Source of the DNA: Colletes latitarsis | Taxonomy: Eukaryota; Arthropoda; Insecta; Hymenoptera; Colletidae | Reading direction: 5' to 3' | Length of the DNA: 64,000 nucleotides | Assembly (NCBI RefSeq): GCF_051014445.1 | Contig: NW_027488367.1 | Location: forward strand, 26,955,501 to 27,019,500 | In this document: positions 37,207 through 51,270 of the stretch, in pieces | How the letters are laid out: each line of letters starts with the position of its first letter | How positions within the stretch are numbered: the first letter of the stretch is position 1 | The notes under the pieces: generated by a model | Database searches by the model: none | The model's input: the letters and a program-made list of their open reading frames with translations, nothing else | Told to the model about the DNA's origin: nothing | Program-made: the position numbers and the translations under genes

Positions 37207-38198
37207 TTAGAGGATAACGCATGTTAGGTCTAGGTCAGGCCTGGGATTTTCACTCATCAGACTCATACTTTCGCATTCTTCACATACTTGTTGAACGGAT
37301 GCTGGGTTTTTTCTGGTTTGGATCACGTAGGAATGTGGGTCCACACTGAAACAATCAATTAAACCTGGTCTTGATATATATTTTAGAGGATAACGCATGT
37401 TAGGTCTGGGATAGGTATGGGATTTGCCCTCATCAGACTCATACTTTCGCATTCTTCACATACTTGTTGAACTGACCCTGGGTTTTTTCTGGTTTGTATC
37501 ATGTTGTAATGTGGGACCACACTGAAACAATCAATTAAACCTTGTCTTGATAAATATTTTAGAGGATAACGCATGTTAGGCTTGGGTTAGGTCTAGGATT
37601 TGCACTCAGCAGGCTCATACTTTCGCATATATCTCATACTTCATGGCTAGATCCTGGGCTGTTTCTGGATTGTATCACGTAGTAATGTGGTACCACGCTG
37701 AAACAGTCAATTAAACCTGGTTTCGATCAATATTTTAGAGGATAACGCAAGTTAGGTCTGGCATAGGTCTGGGATTCGCCCTCATCAGGCTCATACTTTC
37801 GCGTTTTTCACATACTTGTTGAACAGATCCTGGGTTTTTTCTGGTTTGTATCACGTAGTAGTGTGGTACCACACTGAAACAGTCCATTAAACCTGGTTTG
37901 GATCAATATTTTAGAGGATAACGCATGTTAGGGCTAGGTTAGCCCTCGGATTTTCACTCATTAGACTCATACTTTCGCATTCTTCTCATACTTGTTGAAC
38001 TGATCCTGGGTTTTTTCTGGTTTGGATCACGTAGTAATGTGGTACCACACTGAAACAGTCGATTAAACCTGGTTTCGATCAATATTTTAGAGGATAACGC
38101 AAGTTAAGTCTGGGATTGGTCTGGGATTTGACCTCATCAGACTCATACTTTCGCACACTTCACATACTCCTTGAACAGATCCTGGGTTATTTTCTGGT
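37207..38198 (+). repeat. Block Q, copy 1
   Basis: About 1 kb matches 43025-44016 at offset 5818. Markers are GGTCTAGGTCAGGCC, GTAGGAATGTGGG, GGGATAGGTATGGG, ATCATGTTGTAATG, CATATATCTCATAC, GTTAGGGCTAGG and ATACTCCTTGAACAG. It leads straight into block R. Confidence 0.87.
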
Positions 38199-40134
38199 TT
38201 GGATCACATAGCAATGTGGTACCACTCTGAAACAGTCGGTTAAACCAGGTTTCGATCAATATTTTAGAGGATAACGCATGTTAGGTCTGGGATAGGTCTG
38301 GGATTTGCCCTCATCAGGCTCATACTTTCGCATTCTTCACATACTTGTTGAACGGATCCTTTGTTTTTTCTGGATTGGATCACGTAGTAATGTGGTACCA
38401 CACTGAAACATCCAATGAAACCTGGTCTGGATAAATATTTTAGAGGATAACGCAAGTTAGGTCTGGGATAGGTCTGGGATTAGCCCTCATCAGACTCATA
38501 CTTTCGCATATTTCTCATACTTCATGGCTAGAGCCTGGGCTATTTCTGGATTGGATCACGTAGTAAAGTGGTACCACACTGAAACATTCAATGAAACCTG
38601 GTCTGGATAAAAATTTTAAAGGATAACGCATGTTAGGTCAAGGTTAGGTCTAAGATTTGCCCTCATCAGGCTCACAGTTTCGCGTTTTTCACATACTTGT
38701 CGAACAGATCCTGGGTTTTTTGTGGTTTGGATCACGTAGTATTGTGGTACCACACTGAAACATTCAATTAAACCTGGTCTTGATAAATATTTTAGAGGAT
38801 AACGCATGTTAGGTCTGGGTTACGTCTAGGATTTTCCCTCATCAGGCTCACACTTTCGCATATTTCTCATACTTCATGGCTAGATCCTGGGCTGTTTCTG
38901 CATTGTATCTCGTAGTAATGTGGTACCACACTAAAACAGTCAATTAAACCTGGTTTCGATCAATATTTTACAGGATCACGCAAGCTAGGTCTGGGATAGG
39001 TCTGGGATTAGCCCTCATCAGACTCATACTTTCGCACACTTCACATACTCGTTGACATGATCCTGGGTTTTTTTCTGGCTTGGATGACGTAGTAATGTGG
39101 TTCCACACTGATACAGTCGATTAAACTTGGTTTCGATCAATATTTTAGAGGATAACGCAAGTTAGGTCTGGGACAGGTCTGGGATTTGCCCTCATCAGGC
39201 TCATACTTTCGCGTTTTTCACATACTTGTTGAACGGATCCTGCATTATTTTCTGGTTTGGATCACATAGTAATGTGGTACCACACTGAAACATTCAATTA
39301 AACCTGGCCTTGATAAATATTTTGGAGGATAACGCAAGTTAGGTCTGGGATAGGTCTGGGATTTGCTCTCATCAGGCTCATTCTTTCGCATATCTCTCGT
39401 ACTTGATGGCTAGATCCTGTGCTTTTTCTGGATTGCATCACGTAGTAATGTAGTACCACACTGAAACAGTCAATGAAACCTGGTTTCCATCAATATTTTA
39501 GAGGACAACGCAAGTTAGGTCTAGGTAAGGCCTGAGATTTTCACTGATCAGACTCATACATTCGCATTCTTCACATACTTGTTGAACGGATCCTGGGTTT
39601 TTTCTGGTTTGGATCACGTAGTTATGTGGGTCCACACTGAAACAATCAATTAAACCTGGTCTTGATAAATATTTTAGAGGATAACGCATGTTAGGTCTGG
39701 GATAGGTCTGGGATTTGCCCTCATCAGACTCATACTTTCGCACACTTCACATACTCGTTGAACAGATCCTGGGTTATTTTCTGGTTTGGATCACATAGTA
39801 ATGTGGTACCACACTGAAACAGTCGATTAAACCAGGTTTCGATCACTATTTTTGAGGACAACGCATGTTAGGTCTAGGTTAGGCCTGGGATTTTCACTCA
39901 TCAGACTCATACTTTCGCATTCTTCACATACTTGTTGAACTGAAACTGGGTTTTTTCTGGTTTGGATCACGTAGTAATGTGGTTCCACACTGAAACAGTC
40001 GGTTAAACCTGGTTTCGATCAATATTTTAGTGGATAACGCAAGTTAGGTCTGGGATAGGTCTGGGATTTGCCCTCATCAGACTCATACCTACGCACACTT
40101 CACATACTCGTTGAACAGATCCTGGGTTTTTTCT
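38199..40134 (+). repeat. Block R, copy 2
   Basis: Carries all R markers in order. Compared with copy 1 I noticed almost no base differences over nearly 2 kb. The upstream neighbour is Q, shared with copy 3 but not with copy 1. Confidence 0.92.
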
Positions 40135-41275
40135 GGAGTGGATCACGTAGTAATGAAGTACAACACTGAAACAGTCAATTAAACCTGGTTTCCATCAATA
40201 TTTTAGAGGACAGCGCATGTTAGGTCTAGGTTAGGCCTGGGATTTGCCCTGATCAGGGTCATACTTTCGCAGTTTTAACATACATGTTGACCTGATCGAG
40301 GGTTTTTTCTGCTTTGGATCACGTAGTAAAGTGGTACCACACTGAAACAGTCCATTAAACCTGGTTTGGATCAATTGTTTAGAGGATAACGCATGTTAGG
40401 TCTAGGTTAGCCCTGGGATTTTCACTCATCAGACTCATACTTTCGCATTCTTCTCATACTTGTTGAACAGATCCTGGGTTTTTTCTGGTTTGTAACACGT
40501 AGTAGTGTGGTACCACACTGAAACAGTCCATTAAACCTGGTTTGGATCAATTGTTTAGAGGATAACGCATGTTAGGTCTAGGTTAGCCCTGGGATTTTCA
40601 CTCATCAGACTCATACTTTCGCATTCTTCTCATACTTGTTGAACTGATCCTGGGTTTTCTCTGGTTTGGATCACGTAGTAATGTGGTACCACACTGAAAC
40701 AGTCGATTAAACCTGGTTATGATCAATATTTTAGAGGATAACGCATAGTTAGGTTTGGGATAGGTCTGGGATTCGACCTCATCAGACTCATACTTTCGCA
40801 CACTTCACATACTCGTTGAACAGATCCTGGGTTATTTTCTGGTTTGGATCACATAGTAATGTGGTACCTCACTGAAACAGTCGATTAAACCTGGTTTCGA
40901 TCAATATTTTAGAGAATAATTCATGTTAGGTCTAGGTTAGGTCTGGGATTTGCTCTCATCAGGCTCGTTCTTTCGCATATTTCTCATACTTGATGGCTAG
41001 ATCCTGGGCTTTTTCTGGATTGCATCACGTAGTAATGAAGTACAACACTGAAACAGTCAATTAAACCTGGTTTCCATCAATATCTTAGAGGACAACGCAA
41101 GTTAGGTCTGGGATAGGTCTGGGATTTGCCCTCATCAGGCTCATACTTTCGCGTTTTTCACATACTTGTTGAACAGATTCTGGGTTTTCTCTGGTTTGGA
41201 TCACGTAGTAGTGTGGTACCACACTGAAACAGTCCATTAAACCTGGTTTGGATCAATATTTTAGAGGATAACGCA
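40135..41275 (+). repeat. Extra F monomer plus block S, copy 2
   Basis: Between the R end and S, a C-type dyad (GAAGTACAAC) and an F monomer with GAGGACAGCGCATG and CCCTGATCAGGGTC are present; copy 1 at 36260 lacks this monomer. The offset to copy 1 therefore moves from 3879 to 4054, which is 175 bp. The same F monomer occurs in block P (near 32800 and 41620), so P may be its source. Confidence 0.85.
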
Positions 41276-43036
41276 TGTTAGGTCTAGGTTAGGCCTGGGA
41301 TTTTCACACATCAGACTCATACTTTCGCATTCTTCACATACTTGTTGAACGGATCCTGGGTTTTTTCTGGTTTAGATCACGTAGTAATGTGGGACCACAC
41401 TGAATCAGTCAATTAAACCTGGTTTCGACCAATATTTTAGAGAATAATTCATGTTAGGTCTAGGTTAGGTCTGGGATTTTCTCTCATCAGGCTCATTCTT
41501 TCGCATATTTCTCATACTTGATGGCTAGAACCTGGGCTTTTTCTGGATTGGATCACGTAGTAATGAAGTACAACACTGAAACAGTCAATTAAACCTGGTT
41601 TCCATCAATATTTTAGAGGACAGCGCATGTTAGGTCTAGGTTAGGCCTGGGATTTGCCCTGATCAGGGTCATACTTTCGCAGTTTTAACATACATGTTGA
41701 CCTGATCGAGGGTTTTTTCTGCTTTGGATCACGTAGTAAAGTGGTACCACACTGAAACAGTCCATTAAACCTAGTTTGGATCAATTGTTTAGAGGATAAC
41801 GCATGTTAGGTCTAGGTTAGCCCTGAGATTTTCACTCATCAGACTCATACTTTCGCATTCTTCTCATACTTGTTGAACAGATCCTGGGTTTTTTCTGGTT
41901 TGTATCACGTAGTAGTGTGGTACCACACTGAAACAGTCCATTAAACCTGGTTTGGATCAATTGTTTAGAGGATAACGCATGTTAGGTCTAGGTTAGCCCT
42001 GGGATTTTCACTCATCAGACTCATACTTTCGCATTCTTCTCATACATGTTGAACTGATCTTGGGGTTTTTCTGGTTTGGATCACGTAGTAATGTGGTACC
42101 ACACTGAAACAGTCGAGTAAACCTGGTTTCGATCAATATCTTAGAGGATAACGCAAGTTAAGTCTGGGATTGGTCTGGGATTTGACCTCATCAGACTCAT
42201 ACTTTCGCACACTTCACATACTCGTTGAACAGATCCTGGGTTATTTGCTGGTTTGGATCACATAGTAATGTGGTACCACACTGAAACAGTCGATTAAACC
42301 AGGTTTCGATCAATATTTTTGAGGATAACGCATGTTAGGACTAGGTTAGGCCTGGGATTTTCACTCATCAGACTCATACTTTCGCATTCTTCACATACTT
42401 GTTGAACGGATCCTGGGTTTTTTCTGGTTTGGATCAGGTAGTAATGTGGTACCACACTGAAACAGTCGATTAAACCTGGTTATGATCAATATTTTCGAGG
42501 ATAACGCATAGTTAGGTTTGGGATAGGTCTGGGATTTGACCTCATCAGACTCATACTTTCGCACACTTCACATACTCGTTGAACAGATCCTGGGTTATTT
42601 TCTGGTTTGGATCACATAGTAATGTGGTACCACACTGAAACAGTCGATTAAACCTGGTTTCGATCAATATTTTAGAGAATAATTCATGTTAGGTCTAGGT
42701 TAGGTCTGGGATTTGCTCTCATCCGGCTCATTCTTTCGCATATTTCTCATACTTGATGGCTAGATTCTGGGCTGTTTCTGGATTGTATGACGTAGTAATG
42801 TGGGTCCACACTGAAACAATCAATTAAACCTGGTCTTGATAAATATTTTAGAGGATAACGCATGTTAGGTCTGGGATAGGTCTGGGATTTGCCCTCATCA
42901 GACTCATACTTTCGCACACTTCACATACTCGTTGAACAGATCCTGGGTTACTTTCTGGTTTGGATCACATAGTAATGTGGTACCACACTGAAACAGTCGA
43001 TTAAACCAGGTTTCGATCAATATTTTTGAGGATAAC
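41276..43036 (+). repeat. Block P, copy 2
   Basis: Partner of 32460-34220. It has a few private changes: GGTTATTTGCTGG near 42246 and ATATTTTCGAGG near 42490. On the right it continues into Q. Confidence 0.87.
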
Positions 43037-44016
43037 GCATGTTAGGTCTAGGTCAGGCCTGGGATTTTCACTCATCAGACTCATACTTTCGCATTCTTCA
43101 CATACTTGTTGAACGGATGCTGGGTTTTTTCTGGTTTGGATCACGTAGGAATGTGGGTCCACACTGAAACAATCAATTAAACCTGGTCTTGATAAATATT
43201 TTAGAGGATAACGCATGTTAGGTCTGGGATAGGTATGGGATTTGCCCTCATCAGACTCATACTTTCGCATTCTTCACATACTTGTTGAACTGACCCTGGG
43301 TTTTTTCTGGTTTGTATCATGTTGTAATGTGGGACCACACTGAAACAATCAATTAAACCTTGTCTTGATAAATATTTTAGAGGATAACGCATGTTAGGCT
43401 TGGGTTAGGTCTAGGATTTGCACTCAGCAGGCTCATACTTTCGCATATATCTCATACTTCATGGCTAGATCCTGGGCTGTTTCTGGATTGTATCACGTAG
43501 TAATGTGGTACCACGCTGAAACAGTCAATTAAACCTGGTTTCGATCAATATTTTAGAGGATAACGCAAGTTAGGTCTGGCATAGGTCTGGGATTCGCCCT
43601 CATCAGGCTCATACTTTCGCGTTTTTCACATACTTGTTGAACAGATCCTGGGTTTTTTCTGGTTTGTATCACGTAGTAGTGTGGTACCACACTGAAACAG
43701 TCCATTAAACCTGGTTTGGATCAATATTTTAGAGGATAACGCATGTTAGGGCTAGGTTAGCCCTCGGATTTTCACTCATTAGACTCATACTTTCGCATTC
43801 TTCTCATACTTGTTGAACTGATCCTGGGTTTTTTCTGGTTTGGATCACGTAGTAATGTGGTACCACACTGAAACAGTCGATTAAACCTGGTTTCGATCAA
43901 TATTTTAGAGGATAACGCAAGTTAAGTCTGGGATTGGTCTGGGATTTGACCTCATCAGACTCATACTTTCGCACACTTCACATACTCCTTGAACAGATCC
44001 TGGGTTATTTTCTGGT
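43025..44016 (+). repeat. Block Q, copy 2
   Basis: Partner of 37207-38198 with the same markers. The left junction follows block P, so the junction sequence differs from copy 1, where Q follows S through a D-like monomer with GGATCCCGTAG. Confidence 0.87.
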
Positions 44017-45951
44017 TTGGATCACATAGCAATGTGGTACCACTCTGAAACAGTCGGTTAAACCAGGTTTCGATCAATATTTTAGAGGATAACGCATGTT
44101 AGGTCTGGGATAGGTCTGGGATTTGCCCTCATCAGGCTCATACTTTCGCATTCTTCACATACTTGTTGAACGGATCCTTTGTTTTTTCTGGATTGGATCA
44201 CGTAGTAATGTGGTACCACACTGAAACATCCAATGAAACCTGGTCTGGATAAATATTTTAGAGGATAACGCAAGTTAGGTCTGGGATAGGTCTGGGATTA
44301 GCCCTCATCAGACTCATACTTTCGCATATTTCTCATACTTCATGGCTAGAGCCTGGGCTATTTCTGGATTGGATCACGTAGTAAAGTGGTACCACACTGA
44401 AACATTCAATGAAACCTGGTCTGGATAAAAATTTTAAAGGATAACGCATGTTAGGTCAAGGTTAGGTCTAAGATTTGCCCTCATCAGGCTCACAGTTTCG
44501 CGTTTCTCACATACTTGTCGAACAGATCCTGGGTTTTTTGTGGTTTGGATGACGTAGTATTGTGGTACCACACTGAAACATTCAATTAAACCTGGTCTTG
44601 ATAAATATTTTAGAGGATAACGCATGTTAGGTCTGGGTTACGTCTAGGATTTTCCCTCATCAGGCTCATACTTTCGCATATTTCTCATACTTCATGGCTA
44701 GATCCTGGGCTGTTTCTGCATTGTATCTCGTAGTAATGTGGTACCACACTAAAACAGTCAATTAAACCTGGTTTCGATCAATATTTTACAGGATCACGCA
44801 AGCTAGGTCTGGGATAGGTCTGGGATTAGCCCTCATCAGACTCATACTTTCGCACACTTCACATACTCGTTGACATGATCCTGGGTTTTTTTCTGGCTTG
44901 GATGACGTAGTAATGTGGTTCCACACTGATCCAGTCGATTAAACTTGGTTTCGATCAATATTTTAGAGGATAACGCAAGTTAGGTCTGGGACAGGTCTGG
45001 GATTTGCCCTCATCAGGCTCATACTTTCGCGTTTTTCACATACTTGTTGAACGGATCCTGCATTATTTTCTGGTTTGGATCACATAGTAATGTGGTACCA
45101 CACTGAAACATTCAATTAAACCTGGCCTTGATAAATATTTTGGAGGATAACGCAAGTTAGGTCTGGGATAGGTCTGGGATTTGCTCTCATCAGGCTCATT
45201 CTTTCGCATATCTCTCGTACTTGATGGCTAGATCCTGAGCTTTTTCTGGATTGCATCACGTAGTAATGTAGTACCACACTGAAACAGTCAATGAAACCTG
45301 GTTTCCATCAATATTTTAGAGGACAACGCAAGTTAGGTCTAGGTAAGGTCTGAGATTTTCACTGATCAGACTCATACATTCGCATTCTTCACATACTTGT
45401 TGAACGGATCCTGGGTTTTTCTGGTTTGGATCACGTAGTTATGTGGGTCCACACTGAAACAATCAATTAAACCTGGTCTTGATAAATATTTTAGAGGATA
45501 ACGCATGTTAGGTCTGGGATAGGTCTGGGATTTGCCCTCATCAGACTCATACTTTCGCACACTTCACATACTCGTTGAACAGATCCTGGGTTATTTTCTG
45601 GTTTGGATCACATAGTAATGTGGTACCACACTGAAACAGTCGATTAAACCAGGTTTCGATCACTATTTTTGAGGACAACGCATGTTAGGTCTAGGTTAGG
45701 CCTGGGATTTTCACTCATCAGACTCATATTTTCGCATTCTTCACATACTTGTTGAACTGAAACTGGGTTTTTTCTGGTTTGGATCACGTAGTAATGTGGT
45801 TCCACACTGAAACAGTCGGTTAAACCTGGTTTCGATCAATATTTTAGTGGATAACGCAAGTTAGGTCTGGGATAGGTCTGGGATTTGCCCTCATCAGACT
45901 CATACCTACGCACACTTCACATACTCGTTGAACAGATCCTGGGTTTTTTCT
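44017..45951 (+). repeat. Block R, copy 3
   Basis: All R markers are present. Private changes include GTTTGGATGACGTAG (near 44550), ACTGATCCAGTCG (near 44935) and a one-base T loss near 45420 (five T instead of six), which shortens the minus-strand frame at 45372. Confidence 0.91.
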
Positions 45952-46528
45952 GGAGTGGATCACGTAGTAATGAAGTACAACACTGAAACAGTCAATTAAA
46001 CCTGGTTTCCATCAATATTTTAGAGGACAGCGCATGTTAGGTCTAGGTTAGGCCTGGGATTTGCCCTGATCAGGGTCATACTTTCGCAGTTTTAACATAC
46101 ATGTTGACCTGATCGAGGGTTTTTTCTGCTTTGGATCACGTAGTAAAGTGGTACCACACTGAAACAGTCCATTAAACCTGGTTTGGATCAATTGTTTAGA
46201 GGATAACGCATGTTAGGTCTAGGTTAGCCCTGGGATTTTCACTCATCAGACTCATACTTTCGCATTCTTCTCATACTTGTTGAACAGATCCTGGGTTTTT
46301 TTCTGGTTTGTAACACGTAGTAGTGTGGTACCACACTGAAACAGTCCATTAAACCTGGTTTGGATCAATTGTTTAGAGGATAACGCATGTTAGGTCTAGG
46401 TTAGCCCTGGGATTTTCACTCATCAGACTCATACTTTCGCATTCTTCTCATACTTGTTGAACTGATCCTGGGTTTTCTCTGGTTTGGATCACGTAGTAAT
46501 GTGGTACCACACTGAAACAGTCGATTAA
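45952..46528 (+). repeat. Extra F monomer plus truncated block S
   Basis: Continues the match to 40135-40710 at offset about 5818, including CAGGGTCATAC of F and TCAATTGTTTAGAGG. At about 46528 the match ends: copies 1 and 2 read GGTTATGATC, this copy reads GGTTTCGACC and enters a different E monomer. Confidence 0.84.
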
Positions 46529-48590
46529 ACCTGGTTTCGACCAATATCTTAGAGGATAACGCAAGTTAAGTCTGGGATTGATCTGGGATTTGACCTCATC
46601 AGACTCATACTTTCGCACACTTCACATACTCGTTGAACAGATCCTGGGTTATTTTCTGGTTTGGATCACATAGTAATGTGGTACCACACTGAAACAGTCG
46701 ATTAAACCTGGTTTCGATGAATATTTTAGAGAATAATTCATGTTAGGTCTAGGTCAGGCCTGGGATTTTCACTCATCAGACTCATACTTTCGCATTCTTC
46801 ACATACTTGTTGAACGGATCCTTGGTTTTTTCTTGTTTGGATCACGTAGTAATGTGGTACCACACTGAAACATTCAATTAAACCTGGCCTTGATAAATAT
46901 TTTGGAGGATAACGCAAGTTAGGTCTGGGATAGGTCTGGGATTTGCTCTCATCAGGCTCATTCTTTCGCATATTTCTCATACTTGATGGCTAGATCCTGA
47001 GCTTTTTCTGGATTGCATCACGTAGTAATGTAGTACCACACTGAAACAGTCAATGAAACCTGGTTTCCATCAATATTTTAGAGGACAACGCAAGTTAGGT
47101 CTAGGTAAGGCCTGAGATTTTCACTGATCAGACTCATACATTCGCATTCTTCACATACTTGTTGAACGGATCCTGGGTTTTTTCTGGTTTGGATCACGTA
47201 GTTATGTGGGTCCACACTGAAACAATCAATTAAACCTGGTCTTGATAAATATTTTAGAGGATAACGCGTGTTAGGTCTGGGATAGGTCTGGGATTTGCCC
47301 TCATCAGACTCATACTTTCGCACACTTCACATACTCGTTGAACAGATCCTGGGTTATTTTCTGGTTTGGATCACATAGTAATGTGGTACCACATTGAAAC
47401 AGTCGATTAGACTTGGCTCCGATCAATATTTTAGAGGATAACGCATCTTAGGTCTGGGTTAGGTCTAAGATTTGCCCTCATCAGGCTCACAGTTTCGCGT
47501 TTTTCACATACTTGTTGAACAGATCCTGGGTTTTTTCTGGTATGGATCACGTAGTAATGTGGTACCACACTAAAACAGTCAATTAAACCAGGTTTCGATC
47601 AATATTTTGGAGGATAACGCAAGTTAGGTCTGGGATAGGTCTGGGATTTGCTCTCATCAGGCTCATTCTTTCGCATATTTCTCATACTTGATGGCTAGAT
47701 CCTGAGCTTTTTCTGGATTGCATCACGTAGTAATGTAGTACCACACTGAAACAGTCAATGAAACCTGGTTTCCATCAATATTTTAGAGGACAACGCAAGT
47801 TAGGTCTAGGTAAGGCCTGAGATTTTCACTGATCAGACTCATACATTCGCATTCTTCACATACTTGTTGAACGGATCCTGGGTTTTTTCTGGTTTGGATC
47901 ACGTAGTAATGTGGTTCCACACTGAAACAGTCGATTAAACCTGGTTTCGATCAATATTTTTGAGGATAACGCATGTTAGGTCTGGGATAGGTCTGGGATT
48001 AGCCCTCATCAGACTCATACTTTCGCTTTCTTCATACTTGTTGAACGGATCCTGGGCTTTATCTGGATTGCATCACGTAGTAATGTAGTACCATACTGAA
48101 ACAGTCAATGAAACCTGGTTTCCATCAATATTTTAGAGGACAACGCAAGTTAGGTCTGGGATAGGTCTAGGATTTGCCCTCATCAGGCTCTTACTATCGC
48201 ATATTTCTCATACTTCATGGCTAGATCCTGGGCTATTTCTGGATTGGATCACGTAGTAAAGTGGTACCACACTGAAACATTCAATGAAACCTGTTCTGGA
48301 TAAATATTTTAGAGGATAACGCATCTTAGGTCTGGGTTAGGTCTAAGATTTTCACTGATCAGACTCATACATTCGCATTCTTCACATACTTGTTGAACGG
48401 ATCCTGGGTTTTTTCTGGTTTGGATCACGTAGTAATGTGGTACCACACTGAAACATTCAATTAAACCTGGTCTTGATAAATATTTTAGAGGATAACGCAT
48501 GTTAGGTCTGGGTTTGGTCTAGGATTTGCCCTCGTCAGGCTCATACTTTCGCATATTTCTCATACTTCATGGCTAGATCCTGGGCTATTT
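46529..48590 (+). repeat. Mixed monomers with partial R-like echoes
   Basis: E, A, C, A, E, D, C, A, A/C, B, A and B types. The C-A pair ending in GAGATTTTCACTGATCAGAC recurs near 46990-47130, 47700-47840 and, as a short form, 48340. An A-like monomer near 48030 has CGCTTTCTTCATACTTG, missing bases of the usual CATTCTTCACATAC. Confidence 0.72.
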
Positions 48591-50040
48591 CTGGATTGGA
48601 TCACGTAGTAATGTGGTACCACACTGAAACAGTCGATTAAACCAGGTTTCTATCAATATTTTTGAGGATAACGCAAGTTAGGTCTGGGATAGGTCTGGGA
48701 TTTGCCCTCATCAGGCTCATACTTTCGCGTTTTTCACATACTTGTTGAACAGATCCTGGGTTTTTTCCTGTTTGGGTCACGTAGTAGTGTGGTACCACAC
48801 TGAAGCAGTCGATTAAACCTAGTTTCGATCAATATTTTTGAGGATAACGCATGTTAGGTCTAAGTTAGGTCTGGGATTTTCACTCATCAGGCTCATACTT
48901 TCGCATTTTTCTCATACTTCATGGCTAGATCCTGGGCTATTTCTGGATTGTATCACGTAGTAATGTGGTACCACACTGAAACAGTCAATTAAACCTGGTT
49001 TCGCTCAATATTTTAGAAGATAACGCATGTTAGGCCTAGGTTAGGCCTGGGATTTGCCCTCATCAGGGTCATACTTTCGCAGTTTTAACATGCATGTTGA
49101 CCTGATCGAGTGTTTTTTCTGCTTTGGATCTCGTAGTAAAGTGGTACCACAACTAAAACAGTCAATTAAACCTGGTTTCGATCACTATTTTAGAGGATAA
49201 CGCAAGTTAGGTCTAGGTTAGATCTGGGATTAGCCCTCATCAGACACATACTTTCGCACACTTTACATACTCGTTGACAAGATCCTGGGTTTTTTTCTTG
49301 TTTGGATCACGTAGTAATGTGGTACCACACTGAAACAGTCGATTAAACCTGGTTTCGATTAATATTTTAGAGGATAACGCATGTTAGGTCTGGGATAGGT
49401 CTGGGATTCGCCCTCATCAGGCTCATACTTTCGCATATTTCTCATACTTCATGGCTAGATCCTGGGCTATTTCTGGATTGGATCACGTAGTAATGTGGTA
49501 CCACACTGAAACAGTCGATTAAACCAGGTTTCTATCAATATTTTTGAGGATAACGCAAGTTAGGTCTGGGATAGGTCTGGGATTTGCCCTCATCAGGCTC
49601 ATACTTTCGCGTTTTTCACATAGTTGTTGAACAGATCCTGGGTTTTTTCCTGTTTGGGTCACGTAGTAGTGTGGTACCACACTGAAACAGTCGATTAAAC
49701 CTGGTTTCGATCAATATTTTTGAGGATAACGCATGTTAGGTCTAGGTTAGGTCTGGGATTTTCACTCATCAGGCTCATACTTTCGCATTTTTCTCATACT
49801 TCATGGCTAGATCCTGGGCTATTTCTGGATTGTATCACGTAGTAATGTGGTACCACACTGAAACAGTCAATTAAACCTGGTTTCGCTCAGTATTTTAGAA
49901 GATAACTCATGTTAGGCCTAGGTTAGGCCTGGGATTTGCCCTCATCAGGGTCATACTTTCGCAGTTTTAACATACATGTTGGCCTGATCGAGGGTTTTTT
50001 CTGCTTTGGATCACGTAGTGAAGTGGTACCGCACTGAAGC
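48590..50040 (+). repeat. 882-bp (5-monomer) tandem duplication
   Basis: The stretch from about 48590 recurs from about 49472 at an offset of 882. Shared rare variants are AGGTTTCTATCAATATTTTTG, TTTTTTCCTGTTTGGGTCACG, TCGCATTTTTCTCATACTTC and AGAAGATAAC. The two extra bases over five monomers come from CCACAACTAAAAC (one extra A) and a seven-T run near 49290. Confidence 0.85.
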
Positions 50041-51270
50041 AGACCATTAATCCTGGTTTGGATCAATATTTGAGAGGATAACGCATGTTAGGTCTAGGTT
50101 GGGCCTGGGATTTTCACTCATCAGACACATATTTTCGCATTCTTCACATACTTGTTGAACGGATCCTGGGTTTTTCCTGGTTTGGATCAGGTAGTAATGT
50201 GGTACCACACTGGAACATTCAATTAAACCTGGTCTTGATAAATAATTTAGAGGATAACGCATGTTAGGTTTGGGTTAGGTCTAGGATTTGCCCTCATCAG
50301 GCTGATACTTTCGCATATTTCTCATACTTCACGGCTAGATCCTGGGCTGTTTCTGGATTGTATCACGTAGTAATGTGGTACCACGCTGAAACAGTCAATT
50401 AAGCCTGGTTTCGATCAATGTTTTGGAGACTATTTCATGTTAGGTCTAGGTTAGGTCTGGGATTTGCTCTCATCAGGCTCATTCTTTCGCATATTTCTCA
50501 TACTTGATGGCTAGATCCTGGGCTTTTTCTGGATTGCATCACGTAGTAATGAAGTACAACACTGAAACAGTCAATTAAACCTGGTCTTGATAAATATTTT
50601 AGAGGATAACGCATGTTAGGCTTGGGTTAGGTCTAGGATTTGCCCCCATCAGGCTCATACTTTCGCATATTTCTCATACTTCATGGCTGGATCCTGGGCT
50701 ATTTCTGGATTGGATCACGTGGTAATGTGGTACCACACTGAAACAGTCAATTAAACCTGGTTTCCATCAATGTTTTAGAGGAAAACGCATGTTAGGTCTA
50801 GGTTAGGCCTGGGATATGCCCTCATCAGGATCATACTTCCGCAGTTTTAACATACATGTTGACCTGATCGAGGGTTTTTTCTGCTTTGGATCACGTAGTG
50901 AAGTGGTACCGCACTGAAGCAGACCATTAAACCTGGTTTGGATCAATATTTTAGAGGATAACGCATGTTTGGTTTGGGTTAGGTCTAGGATTTGCACTTA
51001 TCAGGCTCATACTTTCGCATATTTCTCATACTTCATGGCTAGATCCTGGGCTGTTTCAGGATTGTATCACGTAGTAATGTGGTACCACGCTGAAACAGTC
51101 AATTAAAACTGGTTTCGATCAATATTTTAGAGGATAACGCAAGTTTGGTCTGGGATAGGTCTGGGATTTGCACGCATCAGGCTCATACTTTCGCGATTTT
51201 CACATACTCGTTGAACTGGTCCTCGGTTTTTTCTGGTTTGGATCACGTAGCAATGTGGTACCACACTGAA
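49890..51270 (+). repeat. 8-monomer duplication, copy 1 (partner 53.2-54.6 kb)
   Basis: Matches 53234-54616 at offset 3344 at both ends, but at 3168 in the middle. Markers are GTTAGGCCTAGG, GTTGGCCTGATCGAGG, GTGAAGTGGTACCGCACTG, CAGACACATATTTTCGC, TCAATGTTTT, GGCTGGATCC, GAGGAAAACGC and GTTTCAGGATTG. This copy has a B monomer near 50240-50415 that the partner lacks. Confidence 0.87.

Noticed and set aside
50085..50267. Plus-strand 60-codon frames (50085, 53429, also 694)
   Set aside because: They are satellite translations. The two similar ones lie in the two copies of an 8-monomer duplication, so their similarity reflects DNA duplication.
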